This document shows positions 1 to 10,532 of a stretch of DNA of 64,000 nucleotides, piece after piece (position 1 is the stretch's first letter; every line of letters starts with the position of its first letter). The notes under the pieces are model-generated. The model saw only the letters and a program-made list of their open reading frames with translations. It was not told the origin of the DNA and did not search any database. The position numbers were made by a program, and so were the translations under genes. The stretch spans positions 2,480,001 to 2,544,000 of the forward strand of contig NC_070559.1 of the NCBI RefSeq assembly GCF_026914185.1, in the 5' to 3' direction. The DNA comes from Puccinia triticina (taxonomy: Eukaryota; Basidiomycota; Pucciniomycetes; Pucciniales; Pucciniaceae).

Positions 1-59
1 GTCCCAAACGGAAAACCCTTTCTTGTACCTTTTTACCCCCACAGAACCACAAGTACATC

Positions 60-612
60 CCATTGGATCAAGTTACCAACTAGTGCCACCGGAAGCAACA
101 TACTCCCCTCAATGGCTTGTCCGTTCAGTCATTGGTAGGAGTACATACTCCCCTCAATGGCAAGTCATTGAGAGGAGTATGTACTTGGTTTGTTCCGGCA
201 ATTGAGAGGAACCTACCTCTCTCAGGGAGTATGTAATATTCCCAATGACCAGAACAAACGCGTCCTCCAGAGGAGTATGCACTCCTCTAGATGAACAGAA
301 CAGATTGGTCATCCAGGGAAGCAATTACTCCTGATGACCACAGCAATAATCATTTCCCTCAATGACTGGATTGTTCTGGTCATCTTGAGGAGTACATACT
401 CATCACAATGTCCAGTTCATTCTGTTCATCTTGAGGAGTACATACTCCTCTCAATGACTGGTTTTTTCCGGCCATCTTGAGGAGTACATACTCCTCTTGA
501 TGAAAAGTGTGTTCTGTTAATTGAGAGGAGTATGTACTCCTCAAGATGGCGAGAAAGAACCAGTCATCAAGAGGATTATGTACTCCTCAAGATGACCAGA
601 ACATCAATGACA
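60..612. repeat. Minisatellite of palindromic 'ACTCCTC..GATGACC' units
   Basis: Degenerate tandem copies of a short motif (ACTCCTCTCAATGACCGG and variants) alternate with its reverse complement (CCGGTCATCTTGAGGAGT and variants). Pairs of neighbouring units could fold into hairpins. The motif recurs at 9.8 kb, 18.7 kb, 51 kb and 52 kb. No gene is visible across it. Confidence 0.8.
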
Positions 613-954
613 TGTTTGCTCCGGTAATTGAAAGGAACAAATGCTCATGAGCGGTACGTAACAAATGTTGGCTGGTTTTCAGTACGGCATGCCTCAAATC
701 CTTGGAGACCCTTTGAGTCAGCAGGGTGGGCTCCATGGTCAGGGCGGAGTCGCAAGGTCTTGGATGCAATTGTTGTGGGTGATGACATTGTCGGTGAGCC
801 GGGTGTTTGATGGGTATTATAAAAAAAAGCCAGGGGACTGGGGTTTGAGAAAAAGGTCCAATTGGTTAAATATTTACTGATTTACTGCAGTCCTGGAGGT
901 CCAGGAAGGGGATAGGGAGAAGGAGATCAGGTCCACAGGAAGTGTTCCAGGCCG

Positions 955-2400
955 GTCATTTTTCCTGGAAACTTGGACCTGGAACACTTCCTGGATCAAT
1001 ATTGAAACCCCCTATTATGATATTAAACCCCAAGCCCCTCGAGTACATGACAGGGATGGGGAGCAAAATAGAGAAACTCCAGCCGAAGGAAGAGGCCGGA
1101 GAAAGAGTATAGAATGGGTAGAAACCCGTTCTCAGGCCAAGAGAGACTCTCAGTTTGATAGAACTGAGAGAAATCAGTCCCACAAGCTTGAGTGGAAGCA
1201 GCCGGAGGAGCGTAGTGACAGATTGTATCTACTGATCCAGGACCCCAGAAAGCCCTGACCAAGCCGCCTCATGTAATTTTTGCTGATTTTGGGTTTTGGA
1301 TACATGGGGAAATTGTGTTGAACCCAGTTTGGATACGCAGTACATGAGGAGGATTTTTTGGGAGAAAGCCCCAACGGGGCAAAATTAGACAAAAAAAGCC
1401 TTTTTTGGACCGTGAATTGATGGTTTTTCTTTGAAGGCAAGTCCAAAATATACCAACTACATTAGGAACATCTTGGAAAAATAAACCAATTTAGATACTT
1501 ATCCGGTGATTTACATGAGGAGCATTTTGCAAAAAAATGTCCCCCGGATACGTGTTACATGAGGCGGCTTGGTAGGGGCTCTCCGGTCCTACTGATCCTC
1601 CCCCGGCCAAAGATGAACCATTGAGAGACATCATCCTGAACAAAGCTCTTCCTTGGACCAAGGAAGAGCGCACTACGTCGCCAAGATCAATTGACAGGAG
1701 CAATGTGAATAATAGAAATCACAAACACTCCTGTCTAAATGGATTGTCCCCCCCACCAAGAGGCCAAGAGAAAGCTGAAAAGAGCTGCGACCCTACTGGT
1801 TGCAGCGCCAGTATATAAAAAGGAGGCCTTTGGGCAAGTAAATGCCTCCTCAGAATCTTCAGCCCTTATCCCTTGTGCACCACTGTCCGCTTGCCTTTGC
1901 ATAGTCTAAACGCCCCGTCCAGGTCCAGCTCAAGAGACATTGGTCTTGGTTCCCTCACCTTTGTGAACTTGCTTATAAGTAAGTTCAAAGTTTCTTTTAT
2001 ATTCTATAAGAGGTCTTCTTAGAACTCTTCCTGGGTTTAAAATACCTCTGCTCCGCAGGCCCCAGACATACAGGCACCCAAATACCCCTGCTTGCAGGCC
2101 CAGTAAACTCCAGAGGGCACTTAAATACCCCATGCGCCTGTGGCCCCTCCGTTAAACACTCTATAAATATAATGTAGATGAGGTATGGTCTAACAATAAG
2201 CAGCCACACAGGTCCAGAGATTAAAAAAAGCAGACACACAGGCAAGGAAAATATAAGCCACACAGGCACAGGAAGATACACCTGGAATCACACACTACAG
2301 CCACACAGGCACAGGAACTATACAACTGGAAAAGACGTAGAAATAACATGTGTATCCAAACCTAATAACTAGCAAAAAGGCTCAAATATGTTATAAATAG
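955..2400 (+). other. Decayed retrotransposon-like stretch with an LTR-like promoter
   Basis: Short charged reading frames around 1045-1260 and 1590-1818 (rich in R, E, Q and D, broken by stops) resemble worn gag-type sequence, but no protease, reverse transcriptase or integrase motif is visible. At about 1812 a TATATAAAAAGG box is followed by GAGGCC and a C/T-rich tract, the layout of an LTR promoter. A similar TATAAAAGGAGGCC block lies at about 14.69 kb. The assignment is an inference from layout; no matching LTR pair was found. Confidence 0.3.
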
Positions 2401-2653
2401 AGAAAAGTAATTGTAGATTGCATAACCAAAAGAGAGAAAACATAATGCGCTAAAAATACAAGGTATTTATAGTATAAACAGACAGATGACAGAGATGAGT
2501 GTAGGAAACTTAGACTGCTTGTCAAGAAGTGTAGTGAGTTGTCCTTATGATGTGACTGTATTGAGACATAATCCAAGTTTACATAACAAGCTACAACATG
2601 ACGGATATATAAGCTACCTGCTCCAAGGAAAAGACACAATGTCAAATATCTAT

Positions 2654-3517
2654 GCTATTTGGGGGATTCAAAGTTGGCCATGCACAACTTGCATGCACTT
2701 TTGAAAGTTTGTGCTCAAGTGTTGAAACTCTGTGCTGTTGCTTGCGCTAACTTTCACACACTGTGAGCTGCGCATCAGTCATTAATCCAAAACCTAACCA
2801 ATTGTATTGGTCTCAGTCAATCAACCCAATCCTCAAATCTCCACTCAACAAACTCTCCTCTTCTTAGTCCAATATACTCCAGTCTCAAGATCTCTGATCC
2901 CAAAACTGCTTATGCCAACTTTGCAATACAATCATCATTGGGAATCAATCTCCTCAAGTTAAAACTTGGTGAGAAATGCACCCAAAGCATTTCCAACTCA
3001 TCTTCAATCAATCATTGGTCTCAACACTAACTCTCTTCCATTGTCTTCAGCTTCCATATTCCGCTTTCTAATCCTAGTGCTTGACTCCTATTCCTAATTC
3101 AGACTTTGTTTCCCTTCTCATTCTCAAAACCATTCACTGTCAACTCACTCTTTTATTCTCTTAGTCTCTTGTCTTCTTGCCTGTCCTGTTTCATCCGGTT
3201 GTCCATTTCTTATTGATATTCTATCAACTCAGGGGTTTTTCTTTTTTCTCATTTTCTTTCTGATCTAAAAGATTCATATTCTCATATCGATTGTTTTCAG
3301 TTTCTGGTCTTTGGTTCTTTGAAGTACAGTCAACAGCCCTTTATCAAGGCTTTTATTGAACACCAAATTCCAAAAACAAACATTCAAGCAGGCTTAGGGG
3401 GTGTAGTACAGTGTGGCTTGCATGCACCTTTGCAACTTGGTGTTCAAAAATAACTTGAACACCAACTTGCCAAAGTGCATGCAAGTCACATCTGGCCAAC
3501 TTTGAAACCCCCTATTA
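2654..3517. mobile_element. Non-autonomous TIR element, about 0.86 kb
   Basis: The left end reads GGGGGATTCAAAGTTGGCCA and the right end, reversed, reads GGGGGTTTCAAAGTTGGCCA. Both are followed within 15 bases by TTGCATGCACTTT. The interior is A/T- and C/T-rich with no coding capacity. The same right-end motif (GAAACCCCCTATTA) also appears near 1000, indicating a family. The target-site duplication is not certain. Confidence 0.6.
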
Positions 3518-4118
3518 GTGGGAGAGGAAAATCAAGAAACATTGGTCCCCTTGGCCAAGTGATTGGTCTGCTGATGCATGGGGGGAAGTATCAATACACC
3601 ACATGCCTTGAATTTGTTGGGTTCTGCCGAGCGAGATTGAATCCTGCAATCTAGCTAGTGTCATGAAACGGACTGTTTGCCCAACTGGTTGGTTGATTAT
3701 GATTGGGCCGGGCTCAAGAGAAACCAACTATGTCTATCTGGTGATTGAGAGGATGGGCACATCCCACCCTGTCCCATGAGGGCAGGGGAGCCTTCCGACA
3801 GGTTAAATTTTCAAATGGAACAAAGTCTGGGCAGCTGGCTCCTTCAACTATGTATGTATGTGCGTGAAGCTGCGTGGAGCGTATGAGTCTGACTATTGGT
3901 GGAGAAAATGGAGGGATGACTAGGACTACAAAAATATCAGAGAGCAAGATACGTTGTATGGTAGCTGACAAAGGAGACAATGACATGAGGGAATCCAAAC
4001 ACTATGAAGATGAGCAGGCAAAAAGAAAACAGAAATGCGGTGATAAAGTTGCTATGGAGTAGTCATGGGAGAAAATGGGCCCACTGAGCGCGACTGTTGT
4101 TGGAAGAAAATCCAAGGA

Positions 4119-5535
4119 TTAGCTTATTGGTGGAAGCGGCTCAGAGTAATGCTGGTGACTAACAAGAGAGTAAGAATCTAATCTGCCCCACAGCCACGAA
4201 ACGAGACCATTATAATGAATCGATGAGTACGGAAACAGGGCTGATGTCTCGGCAGTGACAGCAGTCCAGTCATCTAACGAACACAAAGCCAGCTCAGCAG
4301 CCTTCTCTACTAGTAAAAATAAGCAGACAGGATTACCTGTCATCTGTTGACGAAGGGCAAGATAATCCGCGGTTTTGTCGGTGAGGATCGCATCAACACC
4401 CCATTTGCAGGCTTCAATCATTTCCTGGCGGTCGTTGACGGTCCAAACGAGGAGGCTTTTACCGGCCTTTTGGCAATCCTCTCTAAACGACAAGCCCTCC
4501 CAGCCTACAAGACACGAAAACTTCATGCTGAACGTTGAGCAAGCGTCCCAAAAGTATTTCCGAGCTATTGAAGGAGAACTGCCGATGTAGGCCTTTCTAA
4601 GTGCAGGTAAAAGCCGAGCAGAAGGTTCGAGGAATTTCGGGTGCCACAAGCCGAGTACCAGACGCGGGCTGAGGAGAAGGGCATGGTCCTCAAATCGTTC
4701 AATTGAAGCTTTGATCAGAGCAAATAACCGCTCAGGATCATTGTTCGGCTGCAGGTTTCGACGGCCAAGAAAGGTGCGAGTCAGTGGAGTGGAAGGAATG
4801 ATTGGAAGACGAAGGTGTCGCTTCGGACCTTGCAATCAATGTTGAAGACGACGTGGCGATTTTCTTTAAGCATCAGTAGGTCCATCGCCTCATCGAAGGT
4901 GGGGATCTTCTGATGAGGTGCCTTGAGAGTGCGAATGCCATCGATTCCCCCAACATAAGGCAAGCTGCCAATCAGGCCTTGGCCATCGGTTGTGCGCTCG
5001 AGGGATGGGCTAGATAAGAAGGATGGATGAGGTTTAATCGAAAGATGGGCATTCAAGCAGATCCCTCACTCATGGAACATCAGAACCACGTCATCGGCGG
5101 ACACATGGACATCTGGGGAGTACGCCATTTCCGACAAGGGACAGGGGTCAGTGATCAAGGCTTCAGACAGGATCAGGATCATGATACGCTGGTCTAGCGC
5201 TTCTTCGCCGCTTACCGCTTTCAATCCCTTCAGCACCATCCTTGATTGCGGCTTCAAAAGAGCATAGCGTGTTCTCGGGGAAACTAGCGGACGCCTTTCA
5301 ACGATGTTTGTTTCGAGTCATATGATGGGATTGACAATAAGACGCGTAGAGAAAATGTCAGAATGCCGCCATCTGATTGGCAGATGGAGAGGTAAGTTTG
5401 ACTGACCCCTCGATGGCCCCAGCAGAGGGGCAAACTGCTTGGCTTATTCCCGACGATAGTTCCAGTGTCGGAAGTAGGGATGGCGGATTGCAGACCATCC
5501 TCGCGGGGATGGTGGGCCAAGATTGGGGCAGACAT
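4119..5535 (-). CDS. PGC1: Glycerophosphodiester phosphodiesterase, PGC1 (phosphatidylglycerol phospholipase C) type
   Basis: Six exons (5535-5407, 5294-5216, 5112-5070, 5009-4829, 4748-4337, 4273-4119) join to a 332-aa protein with no break; every intron is GT-AG. It starts at the ATG at 5535, ahead of the catalytic CWGHRG motif at residues 38-43. PEN, the DVHVSADD strand and FHDP follow, the expected metal-binding and catalytic set of the GDPD fold. The C-terminal half carries LGLWHPKF, SIARKYFWDAC, VWTVN and GVDAILTD, which mark the fungal PGC1 subgroup (yeast protein about 320 aa). In yeast this enzyme degrades phosphatidylglycerol on lipid droplets and mitochondria. No signal peptide is seen. 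The last exon (residues 283-332) is the least conserved in my reading, so its acceptor is less sure. Confidence 0.93.
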
Positions 5536-6468
5536 GAAAGTGGGGTGGTGGTTGGTTGTATGCGGCTAACAGGGTCTCTGCCAGGGTGGATCTCTATACA
5601 TGTCAAGCTAGGTTAAAGTAGGCCTCCCGCTAGCATCGGGGGCGGGGTGTGGACAGGCCCCCGGAGGTATCTTGTGGCAAGCTACCCGGAAGCGGGGCTT
5701 CTTGCCGTTTTCGGACACGCCAGGCGGAAGGTGAAGGAAGTCCAGAAGGCTTGGCTCCTGCTTTCGTCCTTCCCTCTCTGCTTTCTTCCTTCCCTCTCTG
5801 CTTTCGTCGTCCCAATTCGGATTAGTTTCTAACGAATGGAAGAACTCACCCTTTCGGGCAACGGCAAACCTGTCCCATGATAGTGGGAGCAGCCCTTGCG
5901 AAGCCGCAGAGCCCTGGAGAAAGTAAGCCCAAAGGGCGGCACGGGTACCCCGCTGGGCTGCCTGCATGGCTGAGTGATGGAGTGCCGTCCCGAATTACCT
6001 GCATGGAGTGCAAGGTCCGCCATGAGAAATTGCAGAGTTGATGGACTGCCAATAAATGTGAGCCGCGGCCGGTCCTGACACCAGATCCCATTCGCCAAGT
6101 GAAAATTCATCAGGCATCCTCGAAAATAGAAATGGAGGAAATGCTCGAAAAAAATCACTCAAAGGGGGCAACGAGAGCAGGCAGTGAAGCAGAAATCTGT
6201 CAGCACAAAGTCTCAGACTTGGTCCCACTTGTCCGCCACCTTCCTCACCACCTTTGAGCAGACCAAAAATAGCACAGTGGGGATGCCACTGCACAGATGG
6301 CTGTGGAAGCTACCAATGGGAGTCTTAGATTGGTAGAGTCTTGAGAAGCACTGCTAGTAGAGTTTGTCAGTTACTTACATACAAACCATCACTCATATAA
6401 GAACTGAACAAATTCAGAAAACTTGATTCTTAGGGTCAGTAAGTTTTTGTTTCTTGGAGTAAGTGTAA
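5536..6468. other. Intergenic, upstream of the PGC1-like gene
   Basis: GC-richer for the first 500 bases, with a repeated CTCTCTGCTTTC(C/G)TCCTTCC stretch near 5765-5810 that may belong to the promoter of the minus-strand gene. Short frames here show no recognisable domain. Nothing else is supported. Confidence 0.5.
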
Positions 6469-6896
6469 TATATACAAATACAATTGGAAGAAAAATAGTT
6501 GATTTGCACCTTAAAGGCAGATAGAATCTTCTTGCTACCTGGATTGAAATAGTAATAGAACTAAATGAATATAATGGCAAGATTTATTGAGTCTTTGTAG
6601 AGATATGAGATACTCTGAGCAACATGAAATTTCCTGCAATTGTCTAGAGGCCGTGTGCCTTTATACTTTTGCCCCAAACCTCATTAAGAGAGTGATGATT
6701 CCAGGTTAAATAGATCAATACTGATTCTGATGTAAATTTCATGTTGCTCAGAGTATCTCATATCTCTACAAAGACTCAATAAATCTTGCCATTATATTCA
6801 TTTAGTTCTATTACCATTTCAATCCAGGTAGCAAGAAGATTCTATCTGCCTCTAAGGTGCAAATCAACTATTTTTCTTCCAATTGTATTTGTATAT
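6469..6896. mobile_element. Fold-back (long inverted repeat) element, 428 bp
   Basis: Arms 6469-6632 and 6734-6896 are near-perfect reverse complements (about 163 bases) around a 101-base loop. The arms start TATATACAAATA and contain GCAAGATTTATTGAGTC and its complement. There is no coding capacity. A single transcript would form a long hairpin. Confidence 0.85.
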
Positions 6897-6985
6897 ACAG
6901 ATGTACTTTGCGCACTGCAAAAAACTCGTCGCGCACTGTGGGGGTCGGAAAAACGATGTTGCGGCCACAGTGCGCGGTAGCTCAA
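6897..6985. repeat. Truncated end of the 'GCGCACTGC' TIR family
   Basis: The sequence CAGATGTACTTTGCGCACTG with two further GCGCACTG boxes matches the terminal repeat of the fold-back element at 13493-14204. No partner end is seen; the hAT element abuts it on the right, which suggests truncation. Confidence 0.55.
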
Positions 6986-7224
6986 AACTAAGGTTCCAAT
7001 CCGGACCCCGATGATCTGGCAATACCTGACCGGATATTGAGTTGGGTCGGGTCGCGGGATGGGTCTAGAGATACCCAGTATCCGGTCGGTTATTTCTGTA
7101 TAGGAGAGGGGCAGACAAGAGGCATTGAGCGCCTTCAATCCTCTGCTCCAAGTCATTTTGACCTCTGCTGCAACATGGCAGATCAGGAACCTCTCAAATG
7201 AGAGGACTTTTCTTTTACTTTTTT

Positions 7225-9609
7225 TCACAAACACGACTGATAGATGAAATAAAAAAAACTACAAAGTTGGTAATTTGATGTATTGACATCAATGATGGCT
7301 TCAGCTAGCCAGTCTTTGAGACAGATCAGGGATTCGAGGGTTTTGACTTTCATCCGATTTTGTGTGTAGTCCTGGATGTATCGACCGGCAGAGAAAGCTC
7401 TCTTGGTTGGAGCACTGGATGCAGGTACCGAGAGGTATGTTTGAGCCATCGTCGCAAGGGTTGGAAACTGTTCGGAGTGTGTTTTCCAGAAGATTAGAGG
7501 ATCACAAGATTCCTCTTCGCATTCGGAGCTCAGATACTAATCGACCTCTTCATCCAGAGACGACATCTTTCATTTCTTTTTTTTTGAAAAGGCTAGACTT
7601 CAACGCGTTCTTAGCCGCTGTTTTGGAAGGTTTGTCTGTTATGTGGTCTTTGTTGTATCTGTTATGCACGTATTCCTCGGCTTCACTCCAAAAGTCATCA
7701 ATAATAGATTTCCTGCTGCGAGTTATCATTGCAAGCACTTCTGGAGAAAGGATGTCGATCTTGATGCGTGGGTTGAGCAAAGTTGAGCATAGATAAACAG
7801 GTTTGTTCATTGCTGAATTGAAATACCCCTTCAGCTTGTCGAGCATATCTTGCGCGGCCGGAATCAGTCCCCGAGTGCCGTATTTCTTAGAAGCCTATAC
7901 ATTTGGAAAAGTTTCACAAGTACAATGATTATTAATACTGATACAAGCTTAGACAAGATTGAAGAGAGTCATACATACCTCTGTAAGCTTTTCCATCAAA
8001 CAAATGTATACTGGTGCTGCTAGGACCAAAGTTGGAGTTTTTTTGGGTGAGATTGTATTGGTTGCTTCTTCAAGAGGCTCCAAGAAATTACAGAGCAGCT
8101 TGACTTTATCCCATTCCTCTGGTGTAAGGTCCTACTTCTCACTCAAGTTGTGGGCTTCACAAAATTCCAAAATACAAGCTCAAGGACTAAATGCCCTCCT
8201 GAGCATGTGAAATGTGGAATTCCATTGGGTCGCTACATCATCAATCATCAATAATTTTTTCCCCATCAAGCAAATAGTGATGTCTAGCACTGCAAAAAAA
8301 ACTGTGTCAACTGTGAGCAGTTGACATGCGGTAACTCTGAGGAAGCTTGTGGTGTTACACCAGCCTTACCCAAGGTTTGACTCAACCAAAGCTTCAATGC
8401 ACAGTCACTGTGCACCTTGCACAGTGACTGTGCCAACAAAGGCACTTGTGCATTCAGGTGGAGTTACAATGGTAGCTTGGCTTGAGTATCCTGCATGTCA
8501 ACTGCAAGCAGTTGACCAAGTTTTTTTTTGCTGTGTAGGAATGCAGCTTTTTTTAGGGGAGCGCTTTAAGAAGGTTGTGAGGCCGCTGATTCAAGAAACA
8601 ACGCTTTTGAATTCTATCGGATCTGGTTCATCATTGAGGATGCTTAATAGTCCCTGCGGAAATTTGGGTGGTGGTGGTGGTGGTTGGGAGAGAGATTTTA
8701 TTCCTACTTGCGCGGCGAGATTGATCACATGCGCCATACAACCAAGCATACAAGTTTGGCCGTTGAACTGAATTTGAGTCAATATATAGGAGCTCATTGT
8801 GTTGTTGTTCGTTGCATTGTTATCTGTGATACAGAATACCTTGTTGGCAATGTTGAAAGACTTCAGCACATCTATTAAGTGCTTTCCTAGATTAAATCCA
8901 GCATGAGTACCATCAACAATCCAAGCAGCTAAGACAATCAACCAAAGAGAAAAATTCTTTTCAATCCAGTGGGCTGTTACTCCTAGGATTGATTGGTTGC
9001 TAGAGGACGTCCAGGTGTCGCAGGTTAGGCTGATTTGGGAATTGATTCCGCGGAGCTGTTTGCAGAGGACTTGTTTTCCCTGTTTAAAGGTTAGCTGAAT
9101 GAAAGAAGCCAACGTGTCTGCAGTACAAATAAGATTTTTTTTTCCAGGTTGCAGAGTCGAAGAAGCTTGCAAAATTCCTTGTCTTCAATAACAATGTAAG
9201 GAATGTTACAGTTGATGAAAAAGTGGGCAACCGTGGCAGTCAAGGATTTGTGGGTGAGTTTCATAGGTAATTTCCCTTTTTTCAAGAACTTTGTGATTGC
9301 GCCGGTATCCGATTTTCCTTTGTGTATTTTATGGCAGCGGTCCAAGTGATTGATTGTACTTTTAGTTGATCCCTTCCCGTCAATGGCAAGCTTTTTAAGG
9401 CATAAGTCTCTACCTCCGGGAGTTTTGTTGACCTGGCCAACATTAAAAGACACATTGTTCGTAGTTATTGTCTTGAAATATTGCCAAACCCAGCTTTTCT
9501 TGCCAGAAGCTTTGGTTTCATCATCAACTAGCCGCGTTGTTGGTTTGTTTTCCGAGGCTGAATCAATCTCAATGGGTGCAGAGTCACTAGCAGCGCGTTT
9601 TGGGGCCAT
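7225..9609 (-). pseudogene. hAT-family transposase with BED zinc finger, inactivated
   Basis: It reads from the ATG at 9609. A BED-type finger region (around SWVWQYF...GSTKSTINHLDRCH) comes first. The RNase-H-like core follows (LTCDTWTSSSNQSILGVTAHW, then TDNNATNN and CMAHVINL, the usual hAT order). The C-terminal dimerisation block (SVPASSAPTKRAFSAGR) ends near 7250. Pieces lie in several frames separated by probable introns. In the C-terminal third there is a frameshift near 7550 and an in-frame TAG near 7536, and a 248-bp element (8288-8535) interrupts the middle. The BED finger shows only part of the expected cysteines. The gene is judged non-functional. Confidence 0.85.
8288..8535. mobile_element. 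CACTA-like MITE, 248 bp, TSD TAG
   Basis: Begins CACTGCAAAAAAAACTG and, reversed from the right, CACAGCAAAAAAAAACTTGG. It is flanked on both sides by TAG (8285-8287 and 8536-8538). Subterminal GTCAACTG...CAGTTGAC boxes form an imperfect palindrome at both ends, as in the larger element at 61935. It is non-coding and inserted in the hAT pseudogene. Confidence 0.8.
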
Positions 9610-9934
9610 TTCGGGGTCGTGGAAGCAATGGTTGAGCGTTAATTCACGCAGAGGAGCTCAGATTCCCACCAAACACACCTCAGAGCCTCAAAAGAATTTT
9701 TTTTGGTGATATCCGCCGGGTACCCAACGTTGGGTCCGGATACGCCGGGTTCAGATCTCGGGAAGGCAATACCTGAACCCGGGGCACCAGATCGGAACCT
9801 TACTTGTCATTAAGGGAGTTGTTACTCCCCTCGATGTTTGTACTAGGACTGTCCTCAATGACCGGTCTATTTTCAGTCATCAAGGGCAGCTCAAAGTGGG
9901 CCAAGGGCCGGGGGTCCAGGGTTTACCCAATTAA

Positions 9935-10069
9935 CTGGGGGGGGGGGGGGGGGGGGGGGAGCGGTACTTGGGGGCGGTACCCGGGTACCACACCGCTTTT
10001 TCCAAAAAACAGGCACCCGGCACCGCCTTGCGGGTGTGGGAGGTGCCGGGTACTGATCAACATTCTCTA
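9935..10069. repeat. G homopolymer and right end of a GGTACC/hAT-type element
   Basis: A run of about 25 G is followed by GGTACC- and GGCACC-rich sequence ending ACATTCTCTA. That is the terminal sequence (reversed TAGAGAAT) of the hAT-type element at 56355-57447. The left partner was not found. The homopolymer length may be an assembly artefact. Confidence 0.5.
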
Positions 10070-10532
10070 ACACCAGGGGAGAAAGTCTGGCACTCTCTAG
10101 AGAGTGCCAGACCGTAACTTTATCTTTGACTTGGTCAGAAGTCAGTTCAATGTGGGTGGGTAACTTGTGTTCAACTTCGTTGACAAACTTATTAGCAACT
10201 ATTGTATAAGAGTATGATGAGTTCAGTGCAACTCATCTGTAACTCCTGATAGTATCAGTTTGTATTTTATTCTATCCTTCAGGCATCTGGATTTGAAGAT
10301 AAGTCATGATGACTGCCAGATACTTACCTAAACTTGTCTGATTCTGTCCTCATTACAGGCCATTTGCGTGATTTGTGAAGATTTTGTTTTGGCTTCCTCA
10401 TGGACCATATTCAGCCACCTTATTCACATGAGCTATTTGGATGTAGATGTGAATTATCTGGTTTCTCCCTATGACCCATATTGTTTGTATCCTAGTGGTT
10501 TCCTGCAGCTGTTGCTTGACCATGATGACCTG

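Larger units (their letters stand above)
6989..9804 (-). mobile_element. hAT-type transposon, probably full length but decayed
   Basis: Terminal repeats AAGGTTCCAATCCGG (left) and, reversed, AAGGTTCCGATCTGG (right), each followed about 25-30 bases in by CAGGTATTGCC-like sequence, enclose the transposase pseudogene. No clear 8-base duplication flanks it; the left flank is itself a truncated element. Confidence 0.55.

Noticed and set aside
60..612. Possible CRISPR array
   Set aside because: The genome is fungal, units alternate in orientation, and spacing and repeats are degenerate.
4749..5535. PGC1-like gene as a pseudogene, because its pieces lie in different frames
   Set aside because: Canonical GT-AG introns restore one 332-codon frame with all catalytic motifs.
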